From assembly GCA_965279115.1 (NCBI GenBank), contig OZ257137.1:2976001-3040000 (forward strand): a stretch of 64,000 bases of DNA, read 5' to 3'. The notes beneath the pieces are model-generated. The model saw only the letters and a program-made list of their open reading frames with translations. It did not search any database and was not told the origin of the DNA. The stretch comes from JAEUOS01 sp965279115. GTDB lineage: Bacteria; Pseudomonadota; Gammaproteobacteria; Burkholderiales; JAEUOS01. Shown in pieces: positions 57,168 to 64,000 of the stretch. Both the position numbers and the translations under genes were made by a program. Positions within the stretch are counted from its first letter, which is position 1. Each line of letters starts with the position of its first letter.

Positions 57168-58499
57168 ATGTTGAACCCGGTTGAAATCGGCCAGCCGCTC
57201 ATGCGGGCCTGGACGGTGGACGAGATTCGTGCGCTGGTCCGGCCGGATGCGGTGCATCGTGCGCTATATGTGGATCCCGGTCTGTTCGAACTGGAAATGG
57301 CGCGCGTATTCGGTCAGGCATGGGTGTTTGTCGGCCACGAGTCCCAGGTGCCCAATCCCGGGGACTTTGCCTCCAGCCGCATCGGAACCGAGCAGGTGCT
57401 GCTTACGCGCGATGAGCATGGCCAGCTCAACGTCATCCACAACCGCTGCGCGCATCGCGGGCTGGAGGTATGCACGGAGGAGTCAGGCAACACCCGCTTT
57501 TTCCGCTGCGCGTATCACGGCTGGGCCTATCGGACCAACGGTGCCCTGGCCGCCATTCCGCAGCGCAAGAGCTACCCGGCCGACCTCGATTTCGACGCCC
57601 AGGACTTCGCCATGCGCAAGGTCGCGCGGGTGGCGACCTACCGCGGCTTCGTGTTCGCCAGCCAGTCCGAAACCGGCCCGACACTGGAGGCCTATCTCAA
57701 CGGCATCCGCTTCAGCCTCGACGACCTGTGCGACCGCGCACCCGCCGGCACGGTGTCGCTTCGCGGTGGCGTAAGCCGCTACATCGTGCGTGCCAACTGG
57801 AAGACCCAGATCGACAACGGGGTCGATCTGCACCACGCCAGCTACACCCATGCCTCCACCCTGGATCGCGACGGCCGCCAGTTCAGCCGCCACGGCGGGG
57901 GCCCGCGCCTGCTGGAAGGCGAGCGGCGCGCCATCGACTGGGAGTCATTCGGGGTGGTCGGTTTTCCATACGGGCATGGCTACCAGGGGCGCCCGCCGGT
58001 GGAAACCCTGCCGAGCGGCCCGGTGCATGAAGAGTATGTGCGTCGTCTTGAGGCGCGCCATGGTGCGGCGCGCACCGCGGAGATCCTCAACTACGACCGC
58101 TTCAACAGCGTGATCTACCCGAGCATGACTTTCCAGGCGTTTGGCCAGCACATCCGCGTAGTCCGGCCGCTGGCGGTCGATCGCACCGAGATAAATATCT
58201 ATCCCGTTTGGCTCGACGATGCGCCGGACGAACTCAATCGCAATGCCATCCGCTCGATTGCAGCCACCCATTCCGCGGCCTCGATGATCCAGACCGACGA
58301 CGTCGAAGTGTTCGAGCGTGCGCAGCGTGGGCTCGCCTCCGCATCCAATGACTGGGTCGCATTCGCGGGCCACATGGGTAGCGAGGTCGACTGGAAGGAG
58401 GGTGGCTGGCGCGGGCTGGGTACCTCGGAATTCGTCTCGCGCATCCAGTACGCGCAAAACTGGGTGTCCTACATGTGCGGAGGGCAGGGCAATGAATAG
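57168..58499 (+). CDS. Aromatic-ring-hydroxylating (Rieske) oxygenase alpha subunit
   Basis: 443 aa. The Rieske [2Fe-2S] ligands are Cys94, His96, Cys114 and His117 (C-x-H-x17-C-x2-H in CAHRGLEV and CAYHGWAY). The catalytic site motif NWKTQIDNGVDLHHASYTH provides the bridging Asp220 and the iron ligands His223 and His228. It dihydroxylates or demethylates/deaminates a small aromatic. The beta subunit gene overlaps its end; no ferredoxin or reductase gene adjoins. Confidence 0.93.
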   Translation: MLNPVEIGQPLMRAWTVDEIRALVRPDAVHRALYVDPGLFELEMARVFGQAWVFVGHESQVPNPGDFASSRIGTEQVLLTRDEHGQLNVIHNRCAHRGLEVCTEESGNTRFFRCAYHGWAYRTNGALAAIPQRKSYPADLDFDAQDFAMRKVARVATYRGFVFASQSETGPTLEAYLNGIRFSLDDLCDRAPAGTVSLRGGVSRYIVRANWKTQIDNGVDLHHASYTHASTLDRDGRQFSRHGGGPRLLEGERRAIDWESFGVVGFPYGHGYQGRPPVETLPSGPVHEEYVRRLEARHGAARTAEILNYDRFNSVIYPSMTFQAFGQHIRVVRPLAVDRTEINIYPVWLDDAPDELNRNAIRSIAATHSAASMIQTDDVEVFERAQRGLASASNDWVAFAGHMGSEVDWKEGGWRGLGTSEFVSRIQYAQNWVSYMCGGQGNE

Positions 58500-59004
58500 C
58501 GTCGTGGCACAGCTGCCCGTGGGGGCGTTGCCGGACCTGCGTGAACTCGAGCAGTTCCTGTTCATGGAAGCGCGTCTGCTGGACGAAAAGCGCTTCGCCG
58601 AATGGCGTGAGCTGTTCACCGAGGACGGCACCTACTGGGCGCCCACGCGACACGACCAGGCCAGCCCCGATGAGCGGGTTTCGCTGTTCTTCGACGACCG
58701 CAAGCAGATGGCGGCGCGCATCCGCCGCCTCGAAAGTCCGGATGCCCACGTGCAGCAACCGGTGTCGCACACCGTGCACATGGTCACCAACGTCGAAGTT
58801 GTGGCGGCACCGGGCGCCGGTGATCTGTGCCTGGCGCACTCGACATTCAGCATGGCGGAATACCGGCATACCGAGCAGCGCACCTACGCCGGGCGGGCCT
58901 CCCACACGCTGCGGCGCATCGACGGGGCCCTGCGCATCGCGCAAAAGAAGGTGGTGCTTGTCAACTGCCACGCCGCCCATACGGCGATGGCGATTTACTT
59001 CTGA
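58492..59004 (+). CDS. Aromatic-ring-hydroxylating dioxygenase beta subunit
   Basis: 170 aa; its ATG lies inside the end of the alpha gene (8-base overlap). SnoaL/NTF2-like fold with the family pattern ELEQFLFMEARLLDEKRFAEWRELFTEDGTYWAP and ending LRIAQKKVVLVNC. It plays a structural part in an alpha3beta3 oxygenase. Confidence 0.93.
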   Translation: MNSVVAQLPVGALPDLRELEQFLFMEARLLDEKRFAEWRELFTEDGTYWAPTRHDQASPDERVSLFFDDRKQMAARIRRLESPDAHVQQPVSHTVHMVTNVEVVAAPGAGDLCLAHSTFSMAEYRHTEQRTYAGRASHTLRRIDGALRIAQKKVVLVNCHAAHTAMAIYF

Positions 59005-59025
59005 ATCCCTTTCAAGGAGTCACCC

Positions 59026-59850
59026 ATGTCCCCCCTCGCCCTCACCCCGGCGCAGATCGCCGACTACCACCGCGACGGATTCGTGATCGCGCGCGGCATG
59101 TTCAGCCCCGAGGAAGCCACCCTCATCCGCACCAGCGCCGAGCAGGACGATGCCCTGCACCAGGCGGCCTATTTCCGCAGCGACTCGACCGGCAGCAAGA
59201 CCCGCATGACCGTGTGGACGGATCCGGGCGACGACATCTTCGGCCTGTTCTCGCGCTGCGAGCGCATCGTCGATTCCATGGAGGCGTTGATCGGCGACGA
59301 GGTGTACCACTACAACTCCAAGCTCAATGCCAAGGAACCCTTCGAGGGCGGCGCCTGGGAATGGCACCAGGATTACGGCTACTGGTATGCCAACGGCTGC
59401 CTGTTCCCCGACATGGCCACCTGCCTGATGGCCGTCGACGAATGCACGCGCACCAACGGCTGCCTGGAGGTGCTCAAGGGGTCGCACCGTGCCGGCCGCG
59501 TCGACCACGTACTGTCAGGCAAGCAGATCTCGGCTGACCCGAAACGGGTCGATCACCTTCTCGAAACGCTTGAAGTGGTGCATTGCGAAATGGCGCCGGG
59601 CGACGTGATCTTTTTCCACTGCAACATGCTGCATTCGTCGTCGCGAAACGACTCGGCCAAGCGGCGCTGGGTGCTGATCTCCTGCTACAACGCACGCTCC
59701 AACAACCCGGTGATCGAGCATCATCACCCGCGCTATCGGCCTTTGTCCAAGGTGCCGGACAGCGCCATCCTCGCCGCCGGCATCAAGCCGAGCGAAAACA
59801 AGCAGTTCGTCGCCAGGCCGCATAACCCGCTCGAATACCTGGCGCGTTGA
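59026..59850 (+). CDS. Phytanoyl-CoA dioxygenase (PhyH) family 2-oxoglutarate oxygenase
   Basis: 274 aa with an AAGGAG ribosome site. The Fe(II) facial triad is His114 and Asp116 in WEWHQDYGYW and His203 in FFHCNMLHSSSRN. GFVIARGMFSPEEA is the usual start. PhyH enzymes hydroxylate diverse small molecules using 2-oxoglutarate and O2. Its stop overlaps the next long frame, but the next gene more likely begins at 59910. Confidence 0.9.
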   Translation: MSPLALTPAQIADYHRDGFVIARGMFSPEEATLIRTSAEQDDALHQAAYFRSDSTGSKTRMTVWTDPGDDIFGLFSRCERIVDSMEALIGDEVYHYNSKLNAKEPFEGGAWEWHQDYGYWYANGCLFPDMATCLMAVDECTRTNGCLEVLKGSHRAGRVDHVLSGKQISADPKRVDHLLETLEVVHCEMAPGDVIFFHCNMLHSSSRNDSAKRRWVLISCYNARSNNPVIEHHHPRYRPLSKVPDSAILAAGIKPSENKQFVARPHNPLEYLAR

Positions 59851-59909
59851 ACTGGCGCGAATCATGCATCGCTGATCGCATCCTGATTCCACAATCGCCG
59901 GAGCACACC

Positions 59910-60911
59910 TTGACCACTCGTCGTGAATCCTTGCGCCTGATGGGCGTCCTGGCCGCTGGTGCCGTATTGCCCGGCGCCTCCCTGGCACAGGCCCGGGAAA
60001 AAATCATCTATGCCGAAACCGAGGGGTTTCACTGGATCGCGCCCTACGTGGCCTCCGCGATTGATGCCTGGGGTCAGGCGGGGCTCGCCACCGAAACCGT
60101 GGTGTTTCCCACCGGCCGCAACGGCATTGACGCGGTACTGGCAGGGCGCGCCGACTTCGGCATCTGTACCGATACGCCCTTCATTACCGCCAGCCTGCGC
60201 GGCCTCAAGCCGGTGATCGTCGCCGCCTATACCAAGACCAGCACCGGCAATCGCATTATCGTGCGCAATGATCGCATCAAGGCTGCGGGCGATTTTCGCG
60301 GCAAGACCGTGGCCACGGTGCTGGGTGGCGCAGGCCACTACCTCCTGACGCGCTTTCTCGCCGCGCGCGGCGTCCCGGCAGCCGAGGTGAAGGTCATCAA
60401 CATGTCGCCCCCCGACATGGTCAATGCCATCGCCAAGGGGGACATCGACGCCTTCGCCTGGGATACCCAAAGCGGCAAGGCGGCCATGACGCGCGGCGAA
60501 GGCAAGGTGGAGTTCTTCGATACGTCGGATTCCCCGAAGTATTTCTGGAGCCACTGCGTGATGATCGCCAACGAAAACGTGGTGAAGACCCGCCCGGAAG
60601 CCTGCGTCCGAGTCGTGCGCGCGCTGCAGGCGGCGATCGACTACGCCAAGGCGAATCCGGCCAGGGTGGTCGAATTCATATCCAAACGTACCCGCACCGA
60701 CGTCGAGACGACCAGGGGCGCGATTGCCGATTTCGACCTTGGCCTGGCGTTCGACGAAAAGCTGGCCGGCGACATTGTCGAACAGGCGCAGTGGTCGATA
60801 GACAACAAGTTCTCACCGAGGCCACCGGGCGACCTCAAGGCATTCTTCCGCGGCCTGATGTATTTGGACGCCGTCAAGGCTGTGCGGCCCGCAGCGGTCA
60901 CCATCGCCTGA
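59910..60911 (+). CDS. NitT/TauT-type ABC transporter substrate-binding protein, putative Tat substrate
   Basis: 333 aa from a TTG at 59910, six bases after CCGGAG. The N-terminus TTRRESLRLMGVLAAGAVLPG has a twin-arginine signal pattern, unlike the Sec signals of the other binding proteins here. The mature part has FHWIAPYVASAIDAWGQAGLA, VLAGRADFGICTDTPFITASLRG and FRGKTVATVLGG. A TTG at 59847 is an alternative start but would put 21 residues before the signal. The ATPase and permease genes follow. Confidence 0.85.
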   Translation: MTTRRESLRLMGVLAAGAVLPGASLAQAREKIIYAETEGFHWIAPYVASAIDAWGQAGLATETVVFPTGRNGIDAVLAGRADFGICTDTPFITASLRGLKPVIVAAYTKTSTGNRIIVRNDRIKAAGDFRGKTVATVLGGAGHYLLTRFLAARGVPAAEVKVINMSPPDMVNAIAKGDIDAFAWDTQSGKAAMTRGEGKVEFFDTSDSPKYFWSHCVMIANENVVKTRPEACVRVVRALQAAIDYAKANPARVVEFISKRTRTDVETTRGAIADFDLGLAFDEKLAGDIVEQAQWSIDNKFSPRPPGDLKAFFRGLMYLDAVKAVRPAAVTIA

Positions 60912-60937
60912 GGACGGCCTTGAACGCACCGGAGCGC

Positions 60938-61729
60938 ATGATCCATGCGGCCGCGGCGGCGGTTGCGCCGCTTGCGCGGCTCGACGCGGTCTCGATGCTG
61001 TACGCAACCACCCGGGGGCAGCCGGCCTGGGCCTTGCAGGACGTCAGCCTGTCGATTGGCGCCGGTGAGTTTGTATGTGCCGTGGGGCCCTCCGGCTGTG
61101 GCAAGACCACGGTGCTGAACCTGATCGCGGGCTTCCTCAAGCCCACCCGTGGCGTGGTGCTGCATCAGGGGCGTGAGGTTTCCGGGCCCGGGCCGGAGCG
61201 CGGCGTGGTATTCCAGGAGTACGGTCTGTTTCCTTGGCTGACCGTCCGGCGCAATGTCGAGTTCGGGCTGGTGCGCAAGGGAATGGATGCAGCGGAGCGC
61301 CGAAAGGTTTCGCAACGCTTTCTTGCGCTGGTGGGCCTGGAGGCGTTCGCCGAACGCTATCCGTTCGAACTTTCAGGTGGAATGCGTCAGCGCGTCGCGG
61401 TGGTGCGTTCGCTGGTCAACGAGCCCGCCCTCCTGCTGATGGATGAACCATTCGCGGCCGTTGATGCGCTTACGCGCCGCAGCCTGCAGGACGAATTGTT
61501 GCGCCTGTGGCAGGACCGGCGTTTCGCCTGCTTCTTCATCACCCACAGCATCGACGAGGCCGTCCATCTTGCGCAGCGTGTCGTTGTGATGTCGCCCCAC
61601 CCCGGGCGGGTGCGCGCGGAGATCGAGGTCGCCTTGCCTTACCCGCGCCGCCCCGACGATCCCGCCGTGGTGGCTAGGGTCGCCCAGGTGGCCGCGCTGC
61701 TCGGCGCGGCAGAGGCGTTGCCGGCATGA
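60938..61729 (+). CDS. NitT/TauT-type ABC transporter ATP-binding protein
   Basis: 263 aa from the ATG at 60938; a TTG at 60920 behind AGGA is a credible alternative. Walker A GPSGCGKTT, signature LSGGMRQRVAVVRSLV, Walker B LLMDEPFAAVD, H-loop FFITHSIDEA. It overlaps the permease gene by ATGA. Confidence 0.91.
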   Translation: MIHAAAAAVAPLARLDAVSMLYATTRGQPAWALQDVSLSIGAGEFVCAVGPSGCGKTTVLNLIAGFLKPTRGVVLHQGREVSGPGPERGVVFQEYGLFPWLTVRRNVEFGLVRKGMDAAERRKVSQRFLALVGLEAFAERYPFELSGGMRQRVAVVRSLVNEPALLLMDEPFAAVDALTRRSLQDELLRLWQDRRFACFFITHSIDEAVHLAQRVVVMSPHPGRVRAEIEVALPYPRRPDDPAVVARVAQVAALLGAAEALPA

Positions 61730-62553
61730 ACCAGGCGGATATCGCGACGGTCGAGGCGGGCTTCGCCGCGGCGCAGGCGCAATCCCGGCGCCGCGCGCAC
61801 CTGCAGCAACTTGCGCTCAACGTGATCGGGGTGATGCTGTTTTTCGCCGCGTGGGAGCTCCTGCCGCGCATGGTCAAGGGCGTCAACGTCCTGATGTTTC
61901 CGCCGCCCTCGCATGTGTATGGTGCCGCGTGGGAACTGCTGTCCACGGGCGAGCTGTTGCGCCACCTGCTCTCAAGCCTTGAGCGCGTCGCCGCCGGTTT
62001 CGTGATCGGCGCCTGCGGTGGCGTGATCGCCGGTGTGCTGACCGCGCGCATCGCGATGCTGCGCCACCTGGCCGACCCGGTGCTGCATGGCCTGCGATCG
62101 GTGCCGGTGATCGGGCTGGTGCCGCTGGCGATCATCTGGTTCGGTATCGGCGAGGCATCGAAGGTGACATTGATCGCATGGGGCACGTTCTTCCCGGTGT
62201 GGATCAGCGCCTTCATCGGCGCGCGTGATGTCAGCGAGGTTTACGTCCGGTCTGCGCAGGCGCTGGGCTCCACGCCGCGTTCCCTGCTGTTCACGGTGGT
62301 GCTGCCGGCGGCGCTGCCGCTGGTGCTGGCGGGGCTCAGGCAGTCACTGGCGCTGGCTTTCATCGTGATGGTGGCGGCCGAGTTGGTGGGCGCGCGCGAC
62401 GGCCTGGGCCATCTCATCGCCACTTCCCAGCAGCTGTACCGCGTCGACCATGTGCTTGTCGGGCTGGTCACGCTGGGTGCCGTCGGCTTCCTCGCCGATC
62501 GTGCATTCGCGCTGTTGCTTGTGAAACTCTTTCCCTGGTACGGACGGACATGA
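61726..62553 (+). CDS. NitT/TauT-type ABC transporter permease
   Basis: 275 aa, six membrane segments after a hydrophilic N-terminal stretch of about 30 residues. Core LHGLRSVPVIGLVPLAIIWFGIG and coupling loop ARDVSEVYVRSAQALGSTPRSLLFTVVLPAALP. It overlaps the TauD-like gene by ATGA, so import and oxidation are coupled, as in tauABCD. Confidence 0.92.
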   Translation: MNQADIATVEAGFAAAQAQSRRRAHLQQLALNVIGVMLFFAAWELLPRMVKGVNVLMFPPPSHVYGAAWELLSTGELLRHLLSSLERVAAGFVIGACGGVIAGVLTARIAMLRHLADPVLHGLRSVPVIGLVPLAIIWFGIGEASKVTLIAWGTFFPVWISAFIGARDVSEVYVRSAQALGSTPRSLLFTVVLPAALPLVLAGLRQSLALAFIVMVAAELVGARDGLGHLIATSQQLYRVDHVLVGLVTLGAVGFLADRAFALLLVKLFPWYGRT

Positions 62554-63407
62554 ACATCATCGGGCCGCTGAATGCCGACTTCGGCATCGCCGTGGACGGG
62601 GTCAGGCTTGCCGAATTCGAGGCGGACGGGCCGGCCCTGCTGGATCTGCTCAACGTGCACGGACTGGTGGCGTTGCGCGGTTGCGAGTTCTCGGAAGAAC
62701 AACTGGTCGCCTTCAGCGCCGTGTTTGGCGAGGTGTTCGTCCATTACGTCGGGGAATACCTTTCGCCGCGCCAGCCGGCGATCATGTACCTGTCCAACAA
62801 CGTGGTCGACGGCAAGCCGCTGGGCGCGCCCAACAACGGCATTTACTGGCATTCGGACCAGATCTTCCGTGAGCGGCCGTTGATGGCGACGCTGCTCTAT
62901 GGCCATGAGGTGCCGGGCAGCGGCGGCAATACCGAGTTTGCCGACATGCGCGCCGCCTTCAGTGCGCTCGATCCATCCATGCAGCAGCGCCTGTTGCCGC
63001 TGAAGGCGGTTCACTCTTTCAGGCGCAGTTACGAGCGCAACTATATTCGGGCCAAACCGCTCACGGCGGAGGACATCGCCGCCAATCCGGATGTGGTGCA
63101 TCCGGTGGTGCGGACGCATCCGGTCACGGGCGCGCAGTCACTGTTTCTTGATCCGGATTCGGTCACCGAGATCGTCGGACTCCCCGCGGCCGAGAGCGAG
63201 GCGCTGCTGGCGCACCTGTACGAGTGGGCGTTTCAGCCGCGTTTCGTCTACTCCCATCCTTGGCTCGAAAAGGAACTGGTCGTCTGGGACAACCGCTGCC
63301 TGATGCACAGGGCCACGTCCTACGACGCTTCCATGCACCGGCGCCTGATGTGGCGCACACAGGTCAAGGGCGACCGGCCTTTCCAGGTGCTTGCGAGGGC
63401 AGCCTAG
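62550..63407 (+). CDS. TauD/TfdA family 2-oxoglutarate-dependent dioxygenase
   Basis: 285 aa. Fe(II) ligands His101 and Asp103 in IYWHSDQIF and His253 in WDNRCLMHRATSYD; an Arg for 2-oxoglutarate in HRRLMWRTQV about 12-16 residues later. NVHGLVALRG is the typical start of the barrel. Relatives release sulfite from taurine or cleave aryloxyalkanoate ethers. Gene order importer-then-oxygenase copies tauABCD, but the neighbourhood of aromatic genes leaves the substrate open. Confidence 0.9.
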   Translation: MNIIGPLNADFGIAVDGVRLAEFEADGPALLDLLNVHGLVALRGCEFSEEQLVAFSAVFGEVFVHYVGEYLSPRQPAIMYLSNNVVDGKPLGAPNNGIYWHSDQIFRERPLMATLLYGHEVPGSGGNTEFADMRAAFSALDPSMQQRLLPLKAVHSFRRSYERNYIRAKPLTAEDIAANPDVVHPVVRTHPVTGAQSLFLDPDSVTEIVGLPAAESEALLAHLYEWAFQPRFVYSHPWLEKELVVWDNRCLMHRATSYDASMHRRLMWRTQVKGDRPFQVLARAA

Positions 63408-63515
63408 TCGAGCCGTCCGTAAATTGAACGACAATCTGTTTGCTTCCCTCCGCCATGCCGGGCGGTGTGGCCGCCTTGAGCGGACGAACGCGGCACCAAC
63501 GAAGAGAGACAATCC

Positions 63516-64000
63516 ATGAGCACCCATCACACACTGTCCCCCACCCCATCGACCATACACTGGGGCCATTTCGCGGCGTCGCTGCCGCCGGTTCTGCGGG
63601 TCGCGTCCGGCGATACCGTCACCATCGACACCCTGAGCGGCTCGAAGGAGGAGGCGCGACAGGCGGTCAATGTGCTGCCGGAGCATGCCGCGGTCCTGGA
63701 AGCCTGCAAGCCCCTCATGGGCCCGCACATCCTTACCGGGCCGATCTGGGTCGAGGGTGCCGAGCCTGGCGACACGCTCGAGGTGCAGATCGAATCCATC
63801 GAGTTGCGCCAGGACTGGGCCTACAACGCGGTGCGTCCCCTGCGCGGCGGGCTCCCTGAGGATTTCCGCACGCTGCAGATCCTCAACATCCCGATCGATA
63901 TCGAAAAGCGCGAGGCCTACCTCCCGTGGGGGCTGACCCTGCCGCTCAGGCCGTTTTTCGGCATCATGGCCGTGGCGCCGCGCCCCGAGTACGGCATGGT
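63516..64000 (+). CDS. Acetamidase/formamidase family protein (partial, 3' end off window)
   Basis: The first 161 codons are visible, from an ATG with GAAGAGAGA upstream. HTLSPTPSTIHWGHFAASLPPVLRVASGDTVTIDTLSG and GPHILTGPIWVEGAEPGDTLEVQIESIE are the N-terminal blocks of the FmdA_AmdA family, which hydrolyses formamide, acetamide and related amides to release ammonia. It lies 108 nt after the TauD-like gene and is probably the start of a further amide step. The catalytic part may lie beyond the edge. Confidence 0.88.
   Translation, partial: MSTHHTLSPTPSTIHWGHFAASLPPVLRVASGDTVTIDTLSGSKEEARQAVNVLPEHAAVLEACKPLMGPHILTGPIWVEGAEPGDTLEVQIESIELRQDWAYNAVRPLRGGLPEDFRTLQILNIPIDIEKREAYLPWGLTLPLRPFFGIMAVAPRPEYGM

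Noticed and set aside
54981..57257. 758-codon minus-strand frame
   Set aside because: It is antisense to the PotD- and PotA-like genes, both of which have clear motifs; no protein family is visible in it.
1..64000. CRISPR arrays, tRNA/rRNA genes, insertion sequences, integrases or attachment sites
   Set aside because: No regularly spaced repeats, no tRNA- or rRNA-like segments and no transposase or integrase motifs were found by reading both strands.

Overview
The window looks like a stretch of chromosome (or large replicon) from a Burkholderiales betaproteobacterium of the Bordetella/Achromobacter/Pigmentiphaga kind. The main reason is five orphan or semi-orphan Bug/TctC-type tripartite tricarboxylate binding proteins. 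Further support comes from the high GC content, the many overlapping ATGA gene junctions and the density of catabolic operons. This placement is inferred from gene content only. I see no rRNA, tRNA, CRISPR, integrase or insertion sequence. Almost every gene encodes uptake, ring or side-chain oxidation, hydrolysis, or carboxylic-acid processing.

Region A (1-13.45 kb, visibly less GC-rich than the rest) is a nitrile/amide locus. It starts with a split transketolase pair (left edge, partial) divergent from a LysR regulator. A minus-strand operon follows, encoding an AtzG/GatC-like small protein, an amidase-signature enzyme, and a three-subunit nitrile hydratase/thiocyanate hydrolase-type enzyme whose beta subunit is split into two genes. 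An IclR regulator sits next to a promoter with a strong dyad that drives a second, ordinary two-subunit nitrile hydratase, a cysteine amidohydrolase (isochorismatase fold) and a complete five-gene Liv/Urt/Fmd-type ABC importer. The simplest model is import of a nitrile or amide, hydration to an amide, then hydrolysis.

Region B (13.5-26.9 kb) is a GntR-controlled aromatic or N-heteroaromatic operon. It encodes a three-subunit molybdenum hydroxylase with an SDR and a NitT/TauT-type binding protein placed between its large and small subunit genes, the rest of that ABC importer, a VOC protein, an FrsA-like alpha/beta hydrolase, a LigA/LigB extradiol dioxygenase, an FAD monooxygenase and a Bug protein. 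It reads as uptake, hydroxylation, ring opening and hydrolysis of one compound.

Region C (26.9-52.9 kb) holds carboxylate and sugar-acid-like catabolism: an old-yellow-enzyme homologue with cupins, a minus-strand CaiB/uronate-dehydrogenase-like/MFS/DUF1028 group, a Bug gene with a Pht5-like gene, and a ten-gene minus-strand operon from 47.5 down to 38.2 kb (two enolase-superfamily enzymes, a NitT-type ABC importer, a HIBADH-like dehydrogenase, a VOC protein, a DUF993 protein, a Bug protein and an SDR). It continues with a MetE-C-like methyltransferase and a TctCBA transporter plus sugar-phosphate isomerase. Four promoters in this region carry the same 14-bp palindrome TAAC-N6-GTTA, at or next to a plausible promoter, which suggests one repressor (not encoded here) controlling all of them.

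Region D (53.2-64 kb) is a plus-strand run: a PotABCD-like importer, a two-subunit Rieske oxygenase without its electron-transfer partners, a PhyH-type 2-oxoglutarate dioxygenase, a NitT/TauT-type importer, a TauD-type dioxygenase, and an acetamidase/formamidase that runs off the right edge.
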